Positions 22,860-26,880 of a stretch of DNA of 26,880 bases are shown one piece after another. Every line of letters begins with the position of its first letter. Position 1 is the first letter of the stretch. The stretch is from contig CAJUFR010000029.1 in NCBI GenBank assembly GCA_910585525.1, positions 1 to 26,880 on the forward strand, read 5' to 3'. The notes below the pieces were generated by a model, which saw only the letters and a list, made by a program, of their open reading frames with translations, did no database searches and had not been told where the DNA came from. The stretch comes from an uncultured Angelakisella sp. Its GTDB lineage: Bacteria; Bacillota; Clostridia; Oscillospirales; Ruminococcaceae. The position numbers were made by a program, and so were the translations under genes.

Positions 22860-23414
22860 TTAGATGACAGGGGCGGGGTCGGTGACAACGCGGCCGTAGA
22901 TGATCTCGTCCCGGTACTCCCCCTTCACCAGGGCGGACTGGCGGGTAAGGCCCTCCCGGACCATGCCGCACTTCTCCATGATCCTGCCCACGGCGGGGTT
23001 CTCGGGGCTGTGGTAGCCCTCCATCCGGTGCAGCCCCAGCTTCTGGAAACTCAGTTCGATGATGAGTTCCAGGGCCTGGGTCATGTACCCGCGCCCCCAG
23101 TAGGGCCGGGCCAGGCAGAAGCCGAAGCTGGCGTAGTTGTGCTTCTCCACGATGCGGATGTCGATGGAACCGATGCACTTGTCGCTTTCCGGCAGGGTGA
23201 TGGCGTACATGTAGGGGTTGTTGAGGAACAGCTTCTTCATGATGCTGATGGTGTCCTCGATGTGCCCGTGGGGGGCCCAGGTGAGGTGCTCGGTGACCTC
23301 CGGGTCGCTGGCGTACTCAAAGACGTCCCCGGCGTCCCCCAGGGTGAAGCGCCGCAGCACGATGTCCTTGCCCTCCAGGCGGGGGTAGTTGCGCAGTTCA
23401 AATTCGTAGTCCAT
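22860..23414 (-). CDS. GNAT family N-acetyltransferase, RimJ/RimL-like
   Basis: A 184-aa acetyltransferase using acetyl-CoA. The order DIVLRRFTLGDAGDVFEY, then the cofactor-binding motif RPYWGRGYMTQALE (residues about 103-116), then ENPAVGRIMEKCGM (138-151), matches the RimJ/RimL group (Acetyltransf_3), which acetylates N-termini of ribosomal or other proteins, or small amines. The substrate cannot be told. ATG 23414 has GAGGT about 11 bp upstream. It has its own consensus promoter, divergent from that of trmN6. Confidence 0.88.
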   Translation of the reverse strand: MDYEFELRNYPRLEGKDIVLRRFTLGDAGDVFEYASDPEVTEHLTWAPHGHIEDTISIMKKLFLNNPYMYAITLPESDKCIGSIDIRIVEKHNYASFGFCLARPYWGRGYMTQALELIIELSFQKLGLHRMEGYHSPENPAVGRIMEKCGMVREGLTRQSALVKGEYRDEIIYGRVVTDPAPVI

Positions 23415-23450
23415 CTTTGTTGATACCTCGTGATGATTTTTTTCCTCATT

Positions 23451-23479
23451 ATTATCGTCCTTGGAGGGGCGGTTGTCAA
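23451..23479 (-). promoter_or_regulatory. Promoter of the RimJ/L-like acetyltransferase gene
   Basis: On the minus strand, consensus TTGACA (23479-23474), 17-bp spacer, GATAAT (23456-23451). The start codon is 37 bp downstream of the -10. Confidence 0.75.
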
Positions 23480-23495
23480 GGGGAACTTGTCCCGG

Positions 23496-23525
23496 TTGCC
23501 CCGCCCCGCCGCCCTGTGCTATACT
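23496..23525 (+). promoter_or_regulatory. Promoter of the trmN6-rsmI operon
   Basis: TTGCCC (23496-23501), 18-bp spacer, TATACT (23520-23525) with an extended TGC directly upstream. The trmN6 ATG is 49 bp downstream. Confidence 0.65.
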
Positions 23526-23573
23526 ATTACCATTATTATCTTATATCATCTTACAGAAAGGGAGGTGCTCCCC

Positions 23574-24308
23574 ATGCCCGGCGCCTACACCTTTGAGGAG
23601 ATCCCTCCCTTCCGCCTCTGTGTCAGCCGGGAGCACCGGTTCGGCACCGACGCCTTTCTCCTGGCCGGGTTTTCCCGGCCCCGGCAGGGGGAGAAGGTCT
23701 GCGACCTCTGCTCCGGCTGCGGCATCATCCCCCTGCTCTGGCTCCGCCGGGAGCGGCGGCCCTGGGTGGCCTACGGGGTGGAACTGCTGGAGCAGGCGGT
23801 GGAGCAGATGGACCTTACCGTCCGGGAGAACCGGCTGGAGGGGGTGCTGGTGCCGGTGCACCGGGACCTGCGGCAGCTGGAGGCCGGGGACATCCCCCCC
23901 GCCTCCCTGGACCTGGTCAGCTGCAACCCGCCCTACTACCGCCCCGGCACCGGGGCCCCCGCCCAGTCCCCCCACCGGCTGGCGGCCCGGCACCAGGTGG
24001 AATGCGACCTCCCCGCCGTGGCGGGGGCGGCGGCCCGGCTGCTGCGGTACGGGGGGCGGTTCTGCCTCTGCGGCCGGCCGGGGCAGCTGCCCGACGCTAT
24101 GGAGGCGCTGCGGGGGGCGGGGCTGGAGCCCAAGCGGCTGCGCCTGGTCCAGAAGCTGGCAAACACCCCGCCCTGGCTCTTCCTGCTGGAGGGGAGGAAG
24201 GGGGGCAAGCCCTTCCTCCAGGTGGAGGCCCCGCTGCTGATGGAGGACCCCGGCGGCGGCTTTACCCGGGAGGTGCTGGCCATCTATGGAAAGGAGGAGA
24301 GCCTGTGA
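23574..24308 (+). CDS. trmN6: tRNA1(Val) (adenine37-N6)-methyltransferase-like protein
   Basis: A 244-aa SAM-dependent methyltransferase. The opening RFGTDAFLLAGF (22-33) is typical of the TrmN6/YfiC family. Motif I is DLCSGCGIIPL (44-54), the ribose-binding acidic residue is E70, and the catalytic NPPYY sits at 118-122, the signature of N6-adenine methylation. The start is ATG 23574 behind AAAGGGAGGTG; the frame is open back to 23430 but this region contains the promoter. In Bacillus the homologue (yabB) lies next to rsmI (yabC) as here. The stop overlaps the next gene (GTGA). Confidence 0.88.
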   Translation: MPGAYTFEEIPPFRLCVSREHRFGTDAFLLAGFSRPRQGEKVCDLCSGCGIIPLLWLRRERRPWVAYGVELLEQAVEQMDLTVRENRLEGVLVPVHRDLRQLEAGDIPPASLDLVSCNPPYYRPGTGAPAQSPHRLAARHQVECDLPAVAGAAARLLRYGGRFCLCGRPGQLPDAMEALRGAGLEPKRLRLVQKLANTPPWLFLLEGRKGGKPFLQVEAPLLMEDPGGGFTREVLAIYGKEESL

Positions 24309-24907
24309 ACCGCATTCGGCTGGCGGTCCCCGATGACGCCGGGGGGATGCTGGACATCTACGCCCCCTTTGTCCGGGATACCGTGGTCACCTTTGAGTAT
24401 GAGGTCCCCTCCCTGGAACAGTTCCGGGAGCGGATCGAGACCACCCTGCCCCGCTACCCCTGGCTGGCCCTGGAACAGGAGGGACAGGTCACCGGCTACG
24501 CCTACGCCGGGCGGTACCAGAGCCGGGCGGCCTACCAGTGGGACGCGGAGAGTTCCATCTACCTGGCCCCCGCCGCCCGGGGGAAAGGGCTGGCGGCCCC
24601 CCTCTACCGCTGCCTGATGGCGCTGCTGGAGGCCCAGGGGGTTCGGAACCTTTACGGCTGCATCGCCCACCCCAACCCCGCCAGCGAGAGGTTCCACCGG
24701 AAGCTGGGGTTCCGGGACCTGGCTGTCTATCCCCAGGCGGGGTACAAGCAGGGAGAGTGGCGGGACATCCTGTGGAACTGGCTGCCCCTGGGGGAGAAGG
24801 AGGAGATACCCCCTCCTCTCCGGCCCTTCGGGAAGCTGGAGCCGGAGCAGGTGGCGGCTATCCTGGAGAGATACCATTATGAACCCGTTGGGGAAAGGAT
24901 GAGATAG
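24305..24907 (+). CDS. GNAT N-acetyltransferase, phosphinothricin acetyltransferase-like
   Basis: A 200-aa protein of the Pat/Bar-like (COG1247) group. IRLAVPDDAGGMLDIYAPFV opens the fold; the cofactor loop is ARGKGLAAPL (91-100) and the family signature is CIAHPNPASERFHRKLGF (119-136), with YKQGEWRDILWNW following. Chromosomal members acetylate methionine derivatives, such as the sulfoximine, or related amino-acid analogues; the physiological substrate here is unknown. The start is GTG 24305, overlapping the trmN6 stop, with AAGGAGGAG upstream. The last about 40 residues extend beyond the core domain (PPPLRPFGKLEPEQVAAILE). It occupies the position where some Bacilli have a GIY-YIG gene. Confidence 0.85.
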   Translation: MNRIRLAVPDDAGGMLDIYAPFVRDTVVTFEYEVPSLEQFRERIETTLPRYPWLALEQEGQVTGYAYAGRYQSRAAYQWDAESSIYLAPAARGKGLAAPLYRCLMALLEAQGVRNLYGCIAHPNPASERFHRKLGFRDLAVYPQAGYKQGEWRDILWNWLPLGEKEEIPPPLRPFGKLEPEQVAAILERYHYEPVGERMR

Positions 24908-25738
24908 ATGTCAGTGCTGTACATCGTGGGCACACCCATCGGCAACCTGGGGGACATGAGCCCCCGGGCGCTGGAGGTGCTGGAGCAGGTGGACTTTATC
25001 GCCGCCGAGGATACCCGGGTCAGCGTCAAGCTGCTGAACCACTTCGGCATCAAAAAACCGATGGTGAGTTACTACCAGCACAACCTCCGGGAGCGGGGGG
25101 AGCAGATACTCCGCCGCATCCAGGGGGGAGAAAGCTGCGCCATCGTCACCGACGCCGGGATGCCCTGCGTCAGCGACCCCGGGGAGGAGTTGGTGGCCCT
25201 CTGCCACGGCGCCGGGATACCGGTGCGGGTGGTGCCGGGGCCAACCGCCGCCCTCTCCGCCCTGGCGGCGTCGGGGCTGCCCACCGGGCGGTTCGCCTTT
25301 GAAGGGTTCCTCTCGGTGAAGCCGGCCAGCCGCCGGGAGCGGCTGGAGGAGGTGAAGGAGGACCCCCGTACCCTGATCTTCTACGAGGCCCCCCACAAGC
25401 TGCGGGCCACCCTGGCGGATATGGCGGCGGCCTTTGGCGGGGAGCGCCGGGTCACCCTCTGCCGGGAGATCACCAAGATTTATGAGGAGTACATCCGCAC
25501 CACCCTGGCCCAGGCTATCGAGATGTACCGGGAGAAGGAGCCCAAGGGGGAATTCGTCCTCATCCTGGAGGGCGCCCCGCCCAAGGAGGGGCCGGCCCTC
25601 AGCTTCCAGGAGGCGGTGGCGTTGGTGGTGCAGACCAGCGCCTGCGGGGTCTCCCTCTCCGACGCCGCCAAAAGCGTGGCGGCGGATTCGGGGTACAAAA
25701 AAGGGGAGTTGTACAAGGCGGCGCTGGAGAAGCGGTAA
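24908..25738 (+). CDS. rsmI: 16S rRNA (cytidine1402-2'-O)-methyltransferase
   Basis: A 276-aa tetrapyrrole-methylase-fold enzyme that methylates C1402 in the decoding centre. Signatures: YIVGTPIGNLGDMSPRALEV (5-24), AAEDTRVSVKLL (33-44), DAGMPCVSDPG (about 81-91) and FYEAPHKL (about 158-165). The start ATG follows the previous stop with no gap, so translation is probably coupled. It is part of the trmN6 operon, giving a small RNA-modification unit. Confidence 0.96.
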   Translation: MSVLYIVGTPIGNLGDMSPRALEVLEQVDFIAAEDTRVSVKLLNHFGIKKPMVSYYQHNLRERGEQILRRIQGGESCAIVTDAGMPCVSDPGEELVALCHGAGIPVRVVPGPTAALSALAASGLPTGRFAFEGFLSVKPASRRERLEEVKEDPRTLIFYEAPHKLRATLADMAAAFGGERRVTLCREITKIYEEYIRTTLAQAIEMYREKEPKGEFVLILEGAPPKEGPALSFQEAVALVVQTSACGVSLSDAAKSVAADSGYKKGELYKAALEKR

Positions 25739-25753
25739 ACAGGAGGTATCGTT

Positions 25754-26716
25754 ATGTTGAATATTGTATTCAGTGATAGCGCCCTGGGCAGCCTGAAGGT
25801 GGCCCAGTCCTGCCGGGAGGGGGGTGTGATCGGCGGGGCTACCAGTGTGATCCTCCTCCGGGAGGACGGCAGCCCCGGCACCCCGGAGGAGTTGGAAAGG
25901 GCTGCCAGAGAATACGAGGAGCGGGAACGCCGGGCCTGGGAGAAGGCGGTCCCCATGGATGGCAGCCCCGGGGACAGCTACGGCTTTTCCCTTGGTCTCA
26001 GCCAGGGGGCCATCCCCCAGGGGGCGGATATTTGGGAGGACCGGCGGCAGATGCTGGGGCGGCAGTTTTCCATCTACCCCAACGGCGGGGAGGTGATGGA
26101 GGAACTGATCTCCCGGGGGAAGGAGACCACCGATACCCTGCTCCGTCGGATCGAAGCGGGGGAGCCGGCGCGGGTCTGGTACAGCGACGAACCCGAGGAG
26201 CGCAGCGGCCTCTGCTGGTTCATGTCCCTGCTGACCCGGCTGCCAAGCCACGGGGAGGTGTGGCTGGTGAAGCTGCCCGGCTGGGAGGCCGGGGAGGAGC
26301 CGGGAACATTGGTGCAGCATGACAGCGGCTGGGGGGAGATTGATCCCGCCCGGTGGGGGCGGTACCTGTCCCTGGGGGAGCAGGCGGAGGAGATCCTTTG
26401 CAGGGCCCTGGCCCGGGAATGGGAGGAGACCAGAGAAGCCCCGCTGCGGGCGGTGATCAACGGCCGTCTTCGTGGGGTGGGGGAGGACTTCTATGACCCC
26501 TGGATATTGGATACATTGGAAAAAGCCCCGGAGGAGTTCCACCAGGCCAGGCTCATCGGCGAGATATTGGGCCGGCACCGCCTGGGCATCTCCGACGCCT
26601 GGGTGGCGCTGCGGATGGAGGAGATGATCAGACAGGGGATGCTGGAGCCAACGAGCCAGCCGCCGGAGGACGGCCCGGTGTATCACCGGTGGCTAAGGAA
26701 GCGGGAAAGGCTATGA
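25754..26716 (+). CDS. DUF1835/DUF3658-type protein
   Basis: A 320-aa cytoplasmic protein. The opening MLNIVFSDSALGSLKVAQ matches the DUF1835 N-terminal pattern (a short strand, then GDS/SDS, then SLK). The central part has ERSGLCWFMSLLTRLP, and the C-terminal half (about residues 210-315: LSLGEQAEEILCRALAREW, then ISDAWVALRMEEMI) fits the DUF3658-like all-helical partner domain. Function is unknown. ATG 25754 follows CAGGAGGTATC and it lies 15 bp after rsmI, so it is likely in the same operon. No clear terminator follows. Confidence 0.8.
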   Translation: MLNIVFSDSALGSLKVAQSCREGGVIGGATSVILLREDGSPGTPEELERAAREYEERERRAWEKAVPMDGSPGDSYGFSLGLSQGAIPQGADIWEDRRQMLGRQFSIYPNGGEVMEELISRGKETTDTLLRRIEAGEPARVWYSDEPEERSGLCWFMSLLTRLPSHGEVWLVKLPGWEAGEEPGTLVQHDSGWGEIDPARWGRYLSLGEQAEEILCRALAREWEETREAPLRAVINGRLRGVGEDFYDPWILDTLEKAPEEFHQARLIGEILGRHRLGISDAWVALRMEEMIRQGMLEPTSQPPEDGPVYHRWLRKRERL

Positions 26717-26813
26717 GATTTGCGGGTAGATACGATAAAAGCGGGAGCGAAGCTGTGGTTTTTACGAAAAGACTGTCCGGCGACAAATTTTTTGAAAAAA
26801 ATCAAAAAAGGTG

Positions 26814-26843
26814 TTGACAACCCCATATAGGGTGTGGTATTAT
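26814..26843 (+). promoter_or_regulatory. Strong promoter reading out of the right edge
   Basis: Consensus TTGACA (26814-26819), 18-bp spacer, TATTAT (26838-26843) with extended TGG. A/T tracts lie immediately upstream (26787-26810), like an UP element. The transcribed part in the window (about 26850-26880) has a short GCCCG/CGGGC inverted repeat but no gene start. The downstream gene is outside the window. Confidence 0.8.
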
Positions 26844-26880
26844 AACTAAGCTGTTTCGAGCCCGCCGGGCGAGGAACCGC

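Noticed and set aside
24911..26686. 591-aa minus-strand open frame opposite rsmI and the DUF1835-type gene
   Set aside because: Shadow frame with Pro/His/Gly/Leu bias and no family features; rsmI on the plus strand is unambiguous.

Overview
This window is a GC-rich Gram-positive chromosome segment, most likely from the Clostridia (Oscillospiraceae/Ruminococcaceae-type gut bacteria). The evidence is the uninterrupted S10-spc-alpha ribosomal protein supercluster in Firmicutes order, the zinc (type Z) form of S14, a KOW-domain protein between map and infA, strong AGGAGG ribosome binding sites, lipobox lipoproteins, and the downstream trmN6 - rsmI pair. Third codon positions are heavily GC-biased, which produces many long but spurious antisense ORFs.

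Layout. (1) 93-2680, minus strand: a two-gene operon of a membrane-anchored protein with an acidic Pro/Ser-rich tail and a GLUG-like repeat lipoprotein. (2) 2681-3153: divergent promoters and a structured leader of about 335 nt ahead of rpsJ. (3) 3154-18796, plus strand: rpsJ to rplQ, with 29 ribosomal or RNA polymerase genes plus secY, adk, map, a KOW protein and infA. It includes an unusual 265-bp structured gap between rplW and rplB and GC-rich hairpins around rpoA. (4) 18817-18856: a bidirectional terminator. (5) 18859-19538, minus strand: an AbrB/MazE-type antitoxin and PIN toxin pair with its own promoter and a palindromic operator candidate. (6) 19697-22125: two tandem lipoproteins whose signal peptide and linker share a 100-bp DNA segment differing at one base. 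(7) 22126-22859: no convincing protein gene, but a strong plus-strand promoter, about 590 nt of purine-rich, hairpin-dense sequence and a perfect 10-bp terminator stem. I read this as a large structured non-coding RNA of undetermined class. (8) 22860-26716: a RimJ/L-like acetyltransferase (minus), then trmN6, a phosphinothricin-acetyltransferase-like gene, rsmI and a DUF1835-type gene (plus). (9) 26814-26880: a strong promoter firing out of the right edge.

The core of the window builds ribosomes (r-proteins, IF-1), exports proteins (SecY, Map), supplies adenylate balance (Adk) and makes the alpha subunit of RNA polymerase. The flanks add tRNA and rRNA methylation (TrmN6, RsmI), acetyltransferases, surface lipoproteins and a toxin-antitoxin module. 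The three strongest plus-strand promoters (S10 operon, the non-coding RNA, the right edge) share A/T tracts upstream of -35 and a GGTAT core at -10. This suggests that the non-coding RNA is transcribed at a high, housekeeping-like level.
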